The notes: generated by a model not told the origin, from the letters alone. DNA of 64,000 nucleotides from JBAZTO01 sp041661865 (GCA_041661865.1 JBAZTO010000006.1:41708-105707); one strand, 5' to 3'. Positions 24,587-33,701 are shown, counted from the first letter of the stretch. Numbers and translations: made by a program.

Positions 24587-27250
24587 ATGCCGACTGTTTC
24601 ATTTGACGACAGAAGTTTCCTTGTCGACGGCAAGCCGGTGTGGCTTGTCAGCGGCGCCATTCATTATTTTAGAACCCCCGCGGCGCTCTGGCGGGATCGT
24701 CTGCTCAAGGCCAAGCGGGCCGGGCTCAACTGTGTCGAGACCTACGTGGCTTGGAATTTCCACGAACCGGTCGAAGGTCAGTGGCAGTTTACCGGCGATC
24801 ACGATGTGGCCGCCTTCGTTCGCACGGCAGGCGAATTGGGTCTATACGTCATTCTCAGGCCCGGCCCCTACATTTGCGCGGAGTGGGACAACGGGGGCCT
24901 GCCGGGCTGGCTGTCGACCAAGCCGGGCATGGGCTACCGCACCTCCAACGCCGCCTTTACCCACTATTACGACAAGTACTTCCGCCAACTCCTCCCGCGT
25001 TTGGCTGATATGCAGGTGACCCGCGGCGGCAACATCATCCTCATCCAGAATGAGAATGAGTACCAGGCCACCGCCATGCCCGACCGGCTGAACTATCTGC
25101 AGTTCATCACGCAATTATTCCGCCGCAGCGGTTTCGACATTCCGGTGATCAACTGCAACATGTTCTCCGACCCGCCGTTGCCCGAATCCATTGAGTGCGT
25201 CAACGGCTGGGACCGCGTGGTCGGCCACCTCAAGCGGATGCGTCTGCGCCAAAGCGGCAAGCCGCTGCTGGTGACGGAGTTCTGGGGCGGATGGTTCGAT
25301 CGCTGGGGCGGCCCGCATGAGCGTCGCGATGCGCGGGAGACCGCGCGGCGGGCGCTGGAGATCCTCGGTTGCGGGGCGCAGATCAACTATTACATGTTCC
25401 ACGGCGGCACCAACTTCGCCTTCTGGGGCGCCCGCCTGGAAAGCGCCCCCGACGCTTACCAGACCACCAGTTACGACTTCGACGCGCCGCTGGCCGAGGG
25501 CGGCGGGCTGACCGAGAAGTACTATCTGACCCGCCTGGTGAACATGCTGGCCAACCACATGGGGCCGTACCTGGCCACCTGTGCGATGACTGACCCACCC
25601 GTGACGGCGATGGATGTTTCCGACGTGCTGAACATTGCCGGCCCGGCTGGACGATGGGCGGTTGTGACCAACAACGGCCGAGGCGAAATCACCACCGCCA
25701 CCGTCGCCCTGCCCAACGGGCGAGGCTTGCCCGTCTCGCTGGAACCCATCGGCGCCGTGGCCATCCCGGTCAACGTCACGCTCAATCCCGAGCACAAGCT
25801 CGATTACGCCAACGTCATGCCGCTGGGTTTCTTCGGCGGCAAGTACCTGGTCCTTCACGGCCCGGCCGGCTGGGAGGCACGCGTCAGCGTCAACGGCGTG
25901 GAGTTGAAGGCCCCGATTCCCGCCGGCAACGAGCCCAAGGTTATCGAGCACCAGGGCCTGGCGGTCATCCTGGTCACCAGCGATCTGGCCATGCGGACGT
26001 GGTTCGTCGAGCAGACGCTGGTGTTCGGCCCGCGGTATGTCGGCGAGAACCTCGAAGAGGTCGATGCGGCAGGGGCGAATCAATACGCCCTGCTGAGCCT
26101 CGACGAGGGCAAGCTCACGCATCGCAAGGCCAAGCCCACCTCGCCCGTGCCCGCCGCGCCCAAGATGGGAGACTGGAAGCGCGTCAGCGTCTGCCGCGAA
26201 CCGGTGGCCGACGACCTGACCTGGCAGAAGATCGACCGCCCGCGAAGCATGGAACAGTTGGGCGTGCCGGGCGGCTATATCTGGCATCGCATCGAACTCC
26301 AATCGCCCTCCTCCGCGCGCAAGCACCTGTTCCTGCCGCAGTGCGAGGACCGCGCCACCCTCTATCTCAACGGCGCATTGCTCGGGACTTGGGGGCGCGG
26401 CGAAGGCGCCTCGCGCCAGCCGATGGCCGTACACCTCAAGAACGGAGCCAACGTCCTGACGCTACTGGTGGACAACCTGGGCCGCTGCAAGATCGAACCG
26501 GGCCTGGGCGAGAGCAAGGGCCTGATGGGCCACATTTACGACGCCCAGCCCCTGCCGCCCGTCCGTTTCAAGCTCAGCCCCGTCGAGTCCTTCCCGCGCC
26601 GCATCATTCCACGGCAGATGCTCCACGTGCTGCCCGAGCTGGAACGTCAGAAATGCCACGAAGCCGAAGGCGTCTTCACGCTCAAGAAGGTTGCACCCGT
26701 GCATCTGTCGTTCACCGATGTGCCCGGCGCGGTGGCCATTACCTGCAACGAGCGGAGCGTGGGCTTCTTCAAGCCCACCGAGAACAATTACGGCGACGTC
26801 ACGCTGGGCCCGGAACTCAAGAAGGGCCGCAATGTCATCAAGCTGCTGCTGTGGGGCCAGCCGGCCCCGCAGGTGCTGGAGAAGTTCCGCTTCCACGTGC
26901 TGGAAGAGTCGCTCACGCAGCACGCGGCCTGGAGTTACCGCCCCTGGACGCTACCGGCGCCCGGCGGCCACGTCGTCGGCAAGGATCAGCCTGCCTGGTA
27001 TGTCTCGCACTTTGCCTGCCAGGAGCGGAACGTCCCGCTGTTCCTGCACATCGTCGCGGCCCGCAAGGGGCAGATGTACCTCAACGGTCACAACCTCGGA
27101 CGTTTTTGGACCCTCGGCCCGCAGGAGCTTTACTACCTGCCGGCCTGCTGGCTCAAGGACAACAATGAGTTGATGATCTTCGAGGAGCACGGTGAGATCC
27201 CACGTCGTTCGCGGCTGGAGTTCCGCCCGCAGGGCCCCTATCGCCCATAG
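24587..27250 (+). CDS. GH35 beta-galactosidase
   Basis: An 887-residue glycoside hydrolase. The N-terminal TIM barrel starts with the GH35 opening FLVDGKPVWLVSGAIHYFR, then WRDRLLKAKRAGLN and the PGPYICAEWDNGGLPGWL block. The acid/base Glu lies in QNENEY (about residue 156) and the nucleophile Glu in TEFWGGWFD (about residue 230). Later parts look like the family's beta-sandwich jelly-roll domains, ending with YLNGHNLGRFW. It removes terminal beta-galactosyl groups from oligo- or polysaccharides. No signal peptide is evident, so it is probably cytoplasmic. ATG at 24587 follows AGGGGACC. Confidence 0.93.
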   Translation: MPTVSFDDRSFLVDGKPVWLVSGAIHYFRTPAALWRDRLLKAKRAGLNCVETYVAWNFHEPVEGQWQFTGDHDVAAFVRTAGELGLYVILRPGPYICAEWDNGGLPGWLSTKPGMGYRTSNAAFTHYYDKYFRQLLPRLADMQVTRGGNIILIQNENEYQATAMPDRLNYLQFITQLFRRSGFDIPVINCNMFSDPPLPESIECVNGWDRVVGHLKRMRLRQSGKPLLVTEFWGGWFDRWGGPHERRDARETARRALEILGCGAQINYYMFHGGTNFAFWGARLESAPDAYQTTSYDFDAPLAEGGGLTEKYYLTRLVNMLANHMGPYLATCAMTDPPVTAMDVSDVLNIAGPAGRWAVVTNNGRGEITTATVALPNGRGLPVSLEPIGAVAIPVNVTLNPEHKLDYANVMPLGFFGGKYLVLHGPAGWEARVSVNGVELKAPIPAGNEPKVIEHQGLAVILVTSDLAMRTWFVEQTLVFGPRYVGENLEEVDAAGANQYALLSLDEGKLTHRKAKPTSPVPAAPKMGDWKRVSVCREPVADDLTWQKIDRPRSMEQLGVPGGYIWHRIELQSPSSARKHLFLPQCEDRATLYLNGALLGTWGRGEGASRQPMAVHLKNGANVLTLLVDNLGRCKIEPGLGESKGLMGHIYDAQPLPPVRFKLSPVESFPRRIIPRQMLHVLPELERQKCHEAEGVFTLKKVAPVHLSFTDVPGAVAITCNERSVGFFKPTENNYGDVTLGPELKKGRNVIKLLLWGQPAPQVLEKFRFHVLEESLTQHAAWSYRPWTLPAPGGHVVGKDQPAWYVSHFACQERNVPLFLHIVAARKGQMYLNGHNLGRFWTLGPQELYYLPACWLKDNNELMIFEEHGEIPRRSRLEFRPQGPYRP

Positions 27251-27272
27251 CCTTGGGCAATATTCGCTTCGT

Positions 27273-27311
27273 CAAAAGACACTTGATGTTGGGAAGTCTT
27301 TTGCGTATGAT
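27273..27311 (+). promoter_or_regulatory. Promoter with overlapping inverted repeat, upstream of the HU/IHF-like gene
   Basis: TTGATG (27283-27288) and TATGAT (27306-27311) are 17 bases apart, a good sigma-70 promoter. CAAAAGAC (27273-27280) and GTCTTTTG (27296-27303), a perfect 8-bp inverted repeat, bracket the -35 box. It may be an operator, or an RNA hairpin closing the GH35 transcript whose stop is at 27250. Confidence 0.55.
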
Positions 27312-27407
27312 AGGTTGCAGACAAGTGGCAGCACGCGGCATTTCCGTAAGTCGTTAATCTGCGTCCAGCGAGGCTACTATGAGACACTACCAGCAAAGGG
27401 GACGTTT

Positions 27408-27725
27408 ATGCATACGGTGACGAAGAAAGAGTTGGTCGACCGGATCGCCGACAAGACGACGGTCACTCGCGTCGTGGTCAAGAATATCCTTCAGAGCTTC
27501 TTGGACGAGATGATCTCTGAACTGGGCCACGGCAACAGGCTTGAGTTCCGCGACTTCGGCGTCTTTGAGACCAAGGAGCGGGCCGCGAGGGTGGCTCAGA
27601 ACCCCAAGACCCTTCAGCGCGTCCAGGTTCCGCCCAAGCGGACCGTCAAGTTCAAGGTTGGGCGCATGATGAAGCAGAAGCTCCAGGAAGGCCTCAGATC
27701 CAGCGGCCCCGCGCCGACGGCCTGA
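27408..27725 (+). CDS. HU/IHF-family DNA-binding protein
   Basis: A 105-residue nucleoid-type protein. It opens with the family helix MHTVTKKELVDRIADKT and has FRDFGVFETKERAARVAQNP, the beta-arm region that inserts proline into the DNA minor groove; GRNP-like NPKTLQ and VKFKVGR follow. About 15 extra residues make a polar C-terminal extension. It bends DNA and organises the nucleoid or recombination and promoter complexes. ATG at 27408 follows AAAGGGGACG. A strong promoter lies at 27283-27311, giving a leader near 90 bases. Confidence 0.93.
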   Translation: MHTVTKKELVDRIADKTTVTRVVVKNILQSFLDEMISELGHGNRLEFRDFGVFETKERAARVAQNPKTLQRVQVPPKRTVKFKVGRMMKQKLQEGLRSSGPAPTA

Positions 27726-28141
27726 CTAGGCGTTCCCGCGCAGCGGGTCTTTCGCTTCATGCAGACTCAGGCCTCGGTATGCCGCCGTCCCCGCGTGCCG
27801 CTGGGCCGAGGGCAGAGTGTGAGCCCGTCACCGGCCCACCGCGCCAGGTCGCCCCGGTCGGACAGGATCCATCGCGGATGGCCACATCTCATGGCCGTTC
27901 CGTAATGCGTACTGACTTTTTGACGCCCTGCCACCGCCGCAATGCCCCGTCTGCCCACAAGGACAGCGAAACTACAGCAACAAGCGGCGTTCCAATGCAA
28001 ATTGGGGTTTCATCTCTCCGGCCCGGGCAGTAAAATGACTAGGCTGTGCCGGGGCAATCGTAGCGCCGGCCGATCAGTAACGCATTGAGGCGCCCATTGT
28101 TGCACCGCCGGCGCCCCAGGCCAACGCGGAAGGAAACTACG
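27726..28141. other. Intergenic region, nothing firm recognised
   Basis: This 416-base gap lies between the HU-like gene and the Re-citrate-synthase-like gene. A short CCCGC/GCGGG hairpin at about 27736-27750 followed by TCTTT might end the HU transcript. No riboswitch, leader peptide or small gene is convincing. Confidence 0.35.
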
Positions 28142-29464
28142 TTGACCGACAACCAGGCAAAATTCTCGCTTCAGGACATTGCCGAACCCAACCTTTACCG
28201 GGAGATGTTCCCCTACTCCCAGTTGCCGCGGGTGATCTTCGAGGACGGCCCCGTCCCGCCGATGTCGCCGGCCAGGGACATCTGGATCACCGACACCACT
28301 TTCCGTGACGGCCAGCAGTCTCGCCCGCCCTACACGGTCGGCGAGATCGTCGATCTGTACACGCTAATGCACCGCCTCGACGGCGGATCGGGGCTCATCC
28401 GCGCCAGCGAGTTTTTCCTCTACTCCCGCAAGGACCGCGAAGCCGTCGACCGCTGCCGCGAACTGGGCTTTGACTTCCCGCAGGTCACCAGTTGGATCAT
28501 GGCCCGCAAGGACGACTTCAAGCTGGTCAAGGAAATGAACATGCCCGAGACGGGCATCCTGGCCAGTTGCAGCGATTACCATATTTTCCTCAAGCTCAAG
28601 AAGTCGCGCAAGCAGGCGATGGACATGTACCTGGACATCGTCCGGGCGGCCTTGGACAGCGGCATCCGCCCTCGCGTCCACTTCGAGGACATCACCCGCG
28701 CCGACTTCCACGGCTTCGTCGTGCCCTTTGCCATCGAGCTGATGAAGCTGCGTCGGCAGTACGGCATGGACGTCAAGATCCGCCTGTGCGACACGCTGTC
28801 CTTTGGCGTGCCGTGGGCGCAGGCCGCCCTGCCGCGGTCGGTGCCCAAGCTGGTAGCCGGCCTGATCCGCGACGCCGGCGTCCCCGGCGAACTGCTGGAA
28901 TGGCACGGCCACAATGACTTCCACAAGGTGCTGGTCAACCCGGCCACCGCCTGGCTCTACGGCTGCTCGGCCTGCAACGGCAGCCTGCTGGGCATCGGCG
29001 AGCGGACGGGCAACACGCCCATCGAGGGCGCGGTGATCGAGGCGGCCCAGCTTCGCGGCCAGGACAGCCGCGTCAACTACGCCGTCATCACCGAGATCGG
29101 CGATTACTACCGCGAGAAGATCGGTTACGACGTGGCCCACAACTACCCGCTGGTGGGCAAGGACTTCAACACCACGCGGGCGGGCATCCACATGGACGGC
29201 CTGCTCAAGAGCGAGGAAATCTACTGCTGCTTCGATACGCAGAAGATACTCAACCGGGCCCCGGGCTTCGCCATCACCGACAAGAGCGGCGCCGCGGGCA
29301 TTAAGCAGTGGATCCTGGCCAATTACAGGATCGACGTGGCCAAGGACGACCCGCGCATGCTCGCCATGCGTCAGCGCATCGAGGCTGAGTACGAGGGAGG
29401 CCGCACGACGACCATCAGCGACGACGAAATGCACGCCTGGTATCGCGAGATGTTCGTGCAGTAG
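28142..29464 (+). CDS. DRE-TIM acyl-condensing enzyme, Re-citrate synthase / homocitrate-synthase-like
   Basis: A 440-residue HMGL-like enzyme. The metal and substrate motif ITDTTFRDGQQSRPPYT opens the barrel; HFEDITRAD, the metal-binding HGHNDFHKVLVN and GERTGNTPIEG follow. This sequence style resembles the Re-type citrate synthases of anaerobes more than classical LeuA or NifV, and no LeuA-like regulatory domain is present. It would condense acetyl-CoA with oxaloacetate or another 2-oxoacid. The start is TTG at 28142, after GGAAGGAAAC; no ATG fits. Monocistronic, closed by the terminator at 29491. Exact substrate uncertain. Confidence 0.75.
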   Translation: MTDNQAKFSLQDIAEPNLYREMFPYSQLPRVIFEDGPVPPMSPARDIWITDTTFRDGQQSRPPYTVGEIVDLYTLMHRLDGGSGLIRASEFFLYSRKDREAVDRCRELGFDFPQVTSWIMARKDDFKLVKEMNMPETGILASCSDYHIFLKLKKSRKQAMDMYLDIVRAALDSGIRPRVHFEDITRADFHGFVVPFAIELMKLRRQYGMDVKIRLCDTLSFGVPWAQAALPRSVPKLVAGLIRDAGVPGELLEWHGHNDFHKVLVNPATAWLYGCSACNGSLLGIGERTGNTPIEGAVIEAAQLRGQDSRVNYAVITEIGDYYREKIGYDVAHNYPLVGKDFNTTRAGIHMDGLLKSEEIYCCFDTQKILNRAPGFAITDKSGAAGIKQWILANYRIDVAKDDPRMLAMRQRIEAEYEGGRTTTISDDEMHAWYREMFVQ

Positions 29465-29490
29465 GCCCGGTCCGCAGATTCGAGAAACAC

Positions 29491-29520
29491 AAAGGCCCGC
29501 TCCGTGCGGGCCTTTTTCTT
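29491..29520. terminator. Strong rho-independent terminator
   Basis: AAAGGCCCGC (29491-29500) pairs perfectly with GCGGGCCTTT (29506-29515) around a 5-base loop, followed by TTCTT. Because the stem starts with AAA and ends with TTT, it can serve both the plus-strand gene ending at 29464 and the minus-strand methyltransferase ending at 29544. Confidence 0.88.
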
Positions 29521-29543
29521 CGGTCGGGAATTACGCGCGGGGA

Positions 29544-30320
29544 TCACTTCACCGCGGCGTAGGAGCAGGCCTCGACGGCGACATCCGCCGCCCATCGCGC
29601 CGGCCGCCAGCGTTGGATGATCCTCAGGCCCATCCGGTGCAATCGGCCGCCTTCTTCCGGGCGGCGAAGATCCCACCGATCGTAAACGCGCGAGAAGCCC
29701 GCCGCCAGCAGCATCCGCCTGGCCTTGCCCGGCGTGAACCAGTGCACCGCCGGTGTCTGCGTGTGGCCGACCCATGCGGGCCGCCGCCGCGCCGCCCAGA
29801 CCATCAGGCGCCGCTTGAGGGCGTCGGGATACCACGAAAAGCAGGGGAAGACGGCGATCTCCCGCTGGCGAGGACATACGCTGGAAGCCGTGCAGAACCA
29901 GAAGACCCCTCCGGGCTTGAGCACGCGGCAGACCTCAGCCATCACGGCCGCCGGGTCATGCACATGCTCCAGCACGCTGGTGGCATTGACGATGTCGAAG
30001 CTGTTGTCGGGCAGATCCATCTTCTCGGCCGCTCCGGGGCGGATGTCGATGGTCAGGCCCATGCGCCCGGCCAACTCGATCGCCCCCGCGCGAGCCTGGT
30101 CGTGCGGCTCGATGCCCACGGCGGTCAGTCCGCGATGGGCCGCCGCGATAAGCAACAGGCCCTGGGCGGCCCCGATGTCGAGGATCGCGGGCCTCTCCGG
30201 GAGATCGGCCACGCGAGAGAGGCGAAAGAGAATCTTGTCCAGGTGCCGGCGGTGCTCGGGCAGGTGAGTCATCGCCTGGTCGAAGGGCGTCAATTCCGAG
30301 GCTTGATGTTCGCGGACCAT
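29544..30320 (-). CDS. Class I SAM-dependent methyltransferase
   Basis: A 258-residue enzyme of the Methyltransf_11/UbiE-like type. The SAM-binding motif I is ILDIGAAQGLLLIAAA (about residues 45-60), an acidic end to strand 2 (GIEPHD) follows, and motif II/III appears as NSFDIVNATSVLEHVHDPA and VLKPGGVFWF. The substrate is not evident; ubiquinone-like, lipid or small-molecule methylation are all open. It sits convergent with the Re-citrate-synthase-like gene and 62 bases downstream of the FHA gene on the same strand, so the two may be co-transcribed. Confidence 0.85.
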   Translation of the reverse strand: MVREHQASELTPFDQAMTHLPEHRRHLDKILFRLSRVADLPERPAILDIGAAQGLLLIAAAHRGLTAVGIEPHDQARAGAIELAGRMGLTIDIRPGAAEKMDLPDNSFDIVNATSVLEHVHDPAAVMAEVCRVLKPGGVFWFCTASSVCPRQREIAVFPCFSWYPDALKRRLMVWAARRRPAWVGHTQTPAVHWFTPGKARRMLLAAGFSRVYDRWDLRRPEEGGRLHRMGLRIIQRWRPARWAADVAVEACSYAAVK

Positions 30321-30381
30321 CGTTGGGTCGGATCCTTCCTTACCATGACCGGCGGGGCGAACTCTCAGCCTTGGCGGCGGA

Positions 30382-30906
30382 TCACATGCCGGTCGAAGCA
30401 GACTTGTCGTTCTCGTCTTCTTCGCGGAGGGTCTGGGCGACCATATCCTCCAGGGCGGCGATGGGATCTTCGTCTTCGTCCACCACGGGGGGAGCCCCTA
30501 TGGGAATACCGGTATCGTCCCGGGACTTGTCAGAGTTGACGGTGGCCTCGCCGCCAAGGGAACTTTCGGTAAGCTTCTGGCCCTTGGTCTTGACGGGCTG
30601 AATCTCCTCCGGCTCCCCGTTCACCTGGAGCGTAAAGACCACCGGACCGACGACCAGGCGATCGCCGGCGCACATTTCCTGCTCGCCGATTTTCTTGTTG
30701 TTGACGAACGTGCCGTTGGAAGACCCCAAGTCACGGACCATGACTTCGTCGCCGTCGACGGACACTTCGCAGTGGCGGCGCGAGACGCTCAGAAGCGGGA
30801 CGCGGAGGTCGCAACTCTCGCCCCTGCCGATGACGGTACTCGCTCCGGTCAGGGGGAAGTCCTTGCGCTTCCCATCGTTTCTGAACATCACCAATCTTAC
30901 ATCCAT
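30382..30906 (-). CDS. FHA-domain protein
   Basis: A 174-residue cytoplasmic protein. Residues of about 20-95 form an FHA phosphothreonine-binding domain with the diagnostic GRGESCDL, SVSRRHCEV and DLGSSNGTFVN blocks. The remaining third is acidic and disordered-looking (DEDEDPIAALEDMV, REEDENDK). FHA proteins read Ser/Thr kinase signalling, but no kinase is seen nearby. ATG at 30906 is preceded by GAGGTC; a longer frame up to 31056 is not conserved-looking. It is divergent from hemW, and the methyltransferase follows. Confidence 0.88.
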   Translation of the reverse strand: MDVRLVMFRNDGKRKDFPLTGASTVIGRGESCDLRVPLLSVSRRHCEVSVDGDEVMVRDLGSSNGTFVNNKKIGEQEMCAGDRLVVGPVVFTLQVNGEPEEIQPVKTKGQKLTESSLGGEATVNSDKSRDDTGIPIGAPPVVDEDEDPIAALEDMVAQTLREEDENDKSASTGM

Positions 30907-31070
30907 GACCTCACCCTCTCGTTGCACTACACGAGGCTCTTGACCCGCCGCCTGAAGCCTCTTTTCACCCTCATAGGAGCCTTGTTCAGGTCCCTGCCGG
31001 ACGAGTGTTTCCTCGGTTGGGACCGGCATCGGGCTAGCGATCCAGGAAGTTTCCACCTAGCCGACCGGAC

Positions 31071-32273
31071 ATGTTCCAGTACAATCTCTATTCTATGGGA
31101 TTAGCCCAATCTAGCAAGCAAAATTGCGGCCAGGACGCCTCTTTGGCCGCCGCAATTTACCTCCATGTGCCCTTCTGCGTGGCCAAGTGCCGCTATTGCG
31201 ATTTCTACTCCGCCCCCTTCGACGGTCCCACGGCCATGGCCTACGTCCGGGCGGCCGGGATGGAACTGCAGTCCAACGCCTCGCACCTGTCCCAGCCGCC
31301 GCGGAGCATCTTCGTGGGCGGTGGAACCCCCACGTCCCTTGGCCACCGGATGCTGGGCCGGCTGCTGGAGGCCCTAGCCCCCTACCGCGGGAGCGAGACC
31401 GAGTTTACCGTCGAGGCGAACCCGGGGACGATCGATCCTGTCATGGCTGCGACGCTGGCGGAGGCGGGGGTCAATCGCGTCTCGCTGGGCGTGCAGTCGT
31501 TCCACGATGACGAACTGGCCGCCCTGGGAAGAATTCACACCGCCGACCAGGCCCACCTGGCCGTCGCCCTTCTACGCCAGGCCGGGCTGGCCAATATCGG
31601 CATCGACCTGATGTACGCCCTCCCCCGCCAGACCATGCACTCCTGGCGGGAGTCGCTGGCCCAGGCGGCCGGGCTTGGCGCGAGCCACCTCAGTTGCTAT
31701 GCCCTCAGTTTCGAGCCGCAAACGCCGCTCGGAAAAGACCTTGCAGCAGGCCGGGCTGTCGAGATGGACGAGTCGATGCAGAAGGATCTGTATTATGCCG
31801 CCATCGAATCCGCCGAGGCGGCGGGAATGGAGCATTACGAGATTTCCAATTTCGCCTCAGCCGGCAGACGATGCGTTCATAACCTAACCTACTGGAGAAA
31901 CGAGTCTTATCTCGGCATCGGCCCTGCGGCGGCCAGCTATATCAATGGGGAGCGACGGACAAACCATAGCGACCTGCAGGGCTACCTGGCCACCATCACC
32001 GATGGCAGGCCCGCCCCAGCCGGCAGCGAATCCCTCAGCGGCCGACGCCTGATGGCCGAGACGGCCATGCTGGGCCTTCGTATGACAGAAGGCCTCTGCC
32101 GCCAAGCGTTTGAGTCCAGGTTCAGCCAGGATATCCTCTCAGCCTTCCCCCGGAGCACCTCCCGCTACATACAACTGGGCGCCCTGGAGGCCAGCCCCCA
32201 ACGCCTCGCCATCGCCAAGCCCTTCCTGTTCGTGGCCGACACCATCCTGGCCGACATCGTCGCCGAGGCCTAG
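31071..32273 (+). CDS. hemW: HemW-like radical SAM protein (heme chaperone)
   Basis: A 400-residue radical-SAM enzyme. The [4Fe-4S] cluster motif is CVAKCRYC (Cys36, Cys40, Cys43), preceded by IYLHVPF as in HemN/HemW proteins. FVGGGTPTSL, VEANPGT and RVSLGVQSFHDDEL follow, then HYEISNFA and NLTYWRNESYLGIGPAA, all typical. The length suits HemW (heme chaperone) rather than true HemN, which is longer. The start could be ATG 31071 or 31095; neither has a strong ribosome-binding site. The next operon begins 320 bases later. Confidence 0.88.
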   Translation: MFQYNLYSMGLAQSSKQNCGQDASLAAAIYLHVPFCVAKCRYCDFYSAPFDGPTAMAYVRAAGMELQSNASHLSQPPRSIFVGGGTPTSLGHRMLGRLLEALAPYRGSETEFTVEANPGTIDPVMAATLAEAGVNRVSLGVQSFHDDELAALGRIHTADQAHLAVALLRQAGLANIGIDLMYALPRQTMHSWRESLAQAAGLGASHLSCYALSFEPQTPLGKDLAAGRAVEMDESMQKDLYYAAIESAEAAGMEHYEISNFASAGRRCVHNLTYWRNESYLGIGPAAASYINGERRTNHSDLQGYLATITDGRPAPAGSESLSGRRLMAETAMLGLRMTEGLCRQAFESRFSQDILSAFPRSTSRYIQLGALEASPQRLAIAKPFLFVADTILADIVAEA

Positions 32274-32381
32274 AAGGCCGGCTTGCATGCCGCAAATCGA
32301 TACCGACTACTATTCCTGTGTTCTCTAGTTAACCCTGCTCCAATCGCGTCCGATAAGCCCTTAGGTGACCGGTCCGTGCGA

Positions 32382-32411
32382 TTGGCCGCCTCGAAAGTTG
32401 CAATGTATATT
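32382..32411 (+). promoter_or_regulatory. Promoter of the pilus operon
   Basis: TTGGCC (32382-32387) and TATATT (32406-32411) are 18 bases apart. The start would fall near 32418, just before the c-di-GMP riboswitch candidate, which is where a riboswitch promoter should be. Confidence 0.4.
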
Positions 32412-32429
32412 GTATGTAGGACAAGTTGC

Positions 32430-32520
32430 AGAGCGGAAAACGGCAAACCAGTCGCGAGGCTGGGGCGCAAAGCGTTGAGTCCCACGCGGATTGTCGCGCT
32501 GCCCGCGGTGTCCATGGCGG
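32430..32520 (+). promoter_or_regulatory. Cyclic di-GMP-I (GEMM) riboswitch candidate controlling the pilus operon
   Basis: GGCAAACC (32442-32449) is followed by a 4-bp stem (AGTC/GGCT) with a GCGA tetraloop, then GGGGCGCAAAGC (32462-32473). This is the GEMM-I core: the known class has GGCAAACC, a GNRA-capped stem and GGGACGCAAAGC. A second helix, CACGCGG (32483-32489) with CCGCGGTG (32503-32510, one bulge), stands where the tetraloop-receptor arm should be. The next gene, 74 bases on, is pilM. Type IV pili are classical GEMM targets. Aptamer call fairly strong; ON or OFF logic not clear. Confidence 0.78.
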
Positions 32521-32593
32521 AACTTCTCGCCGCCCTTGGTGCGCCGGCGCACAGGGCCTAATCCCCGCGACCTCGCTTGCCTGGAGTGTTTGC

Positions 32594-33691
32594 ATGGCGA
32601 TAAAGATCATCAGAGGAAAGAGCCTGCCCATCGGCCTGGACATGGGCAACAGCGCCATCAAGATGGCCCAGCTCAAGCAGGTCGAGAGCAATTTCGAGTT
32701 GCTGGCCGCTGATCTGATCGAAGTGCCCCGTGCCAGCCGCGGCGACCTCAAGGCCCGCATGGCCTTTGCGGCCAGCGCCCTGGGCAGGATGATGGCCCGA
32801 AACGCCTTCGCCGGCCAAAAGTGCGTGCTGTCGCTGCCGGCCGAGGCCACCTTCGTCCATCACCTGCGAATCCCCAAGGTGCCCTCCGACCAGATCCCTT
32901 CCGCGGCCGGGCCCGAACTGAGCGGTAAGCTGCCCTTCGCGCCCACTGACGCGGTGATCCGATACCTGGTGGCCGGCGATATCTTCAGCGACGGCGAGCC
33001 CAAGCAGGAAGTCATCGTGGTGGCCGTCGAACGCGCCGTCGTGGACGCCTACCTGGACATGGCCACCCGCGCCAAGCTCGACGTGATCGGCGTGGACATC
33101 GAGCCTTGTGCCGTGGTGGAGTGCTTCGCCCGGGTCTTCCGTCGCGCCGGCGACGCGGCCTGCACGACCCTGTTCATGGACATCGGGGCCGTCAGCACCC
33201 AGTTCGTGCTCGCTTGCGGGCAAAAAATCGTCTTCGCCCGCAACCTGGCCGCCGGCGGAGAACAAATCGACCAGGCGCTGGCCCACGAGATGAAGATCCC
33301 GGTCGAGGCGGCCCACGCCCTGAGAGCCGACCTGCTGACGGGCAAGAGCAACAACCCCCAGGCCGAGGATGAGCTTTATCGCCTGCTGGAGGGCACGATC
33401 CGAGGCATCAGCGAAGAGATGACCCAGTGCCTGAGGTACTACGAATCGATTTTCCGCAACCAGGCAGTGGAGCGGGCCATCTTCGTCGGCGGCCAGGCTT
33501 ATGACAAACGCCTCTGCCAGGCCATCGCGCAGAGGTTGAACCTGCCAGCCCAGATCGGCGATCCGCTGGTGCGGGTCAGTCGCGCCGACGGGGCGGGCGT
33601 GAACCTGGGCATCGATTGGCGCCAGCCCCAGCCGGCCTGGGCAGTGGCGGTTGGACTGAGCCTCAGTCCAACCGTTACGGTCGCGGCATAA
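32594..33691 (+). CDS. pilM: PilM-like actin-fold pilus assembly protein
   Basis: A 365-residue cytoplasmic protein of the FtsA/PilM actin-like ATPase group. PIGLDMGNSAIKMAQLK (about 12-28) is the phosphate-1 motif; LFMDIGAVSTQFVLA and FVGGQAYDKRL are the later nucleotide-binding loops. PilM binds the cytoplasmic tail of PilN and links the inner-membrane platform to the ATPases. ATG at 32594 follows GGAGTG. First gene of the riboswitch-headed operon; pilN begins 10 bases after its stop. Confidence 0.9.
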   Translation: MAIKIIRGKSLPIGLDMGNSAIKMAQLKQVESNFELLAADLIEVPRASRGDLKARMAFAASALGRMMARNAFAGQKCVLSLPAEATFVHHLRIPKVPSDQIPSAAGPELSGKLPFAPTDAVIRYLVAGDIFSDGEPKQEVIVVAVERAVVDAYLDMATRAKLDVIGVDIEPCAVVECFARVFRRAGDAACTTLFMDIGAVSTQFVLACGQKIVFARNLAAGGEQIDQALAHEMKIPVEAAHALRADLLTGKSNNPQAEDELYRLLEGTIRGISEEMTQCLRYYESIFRNQAVERAIFVGGQAYDKRLCQAIAQRLNLPAQIGDPLVRVSRADGAGVNLGIDWRQPQPAWAVAVGLSLSPTVTVAA

Positions 33692-33701
33692 AAGGATTCC
33701 A

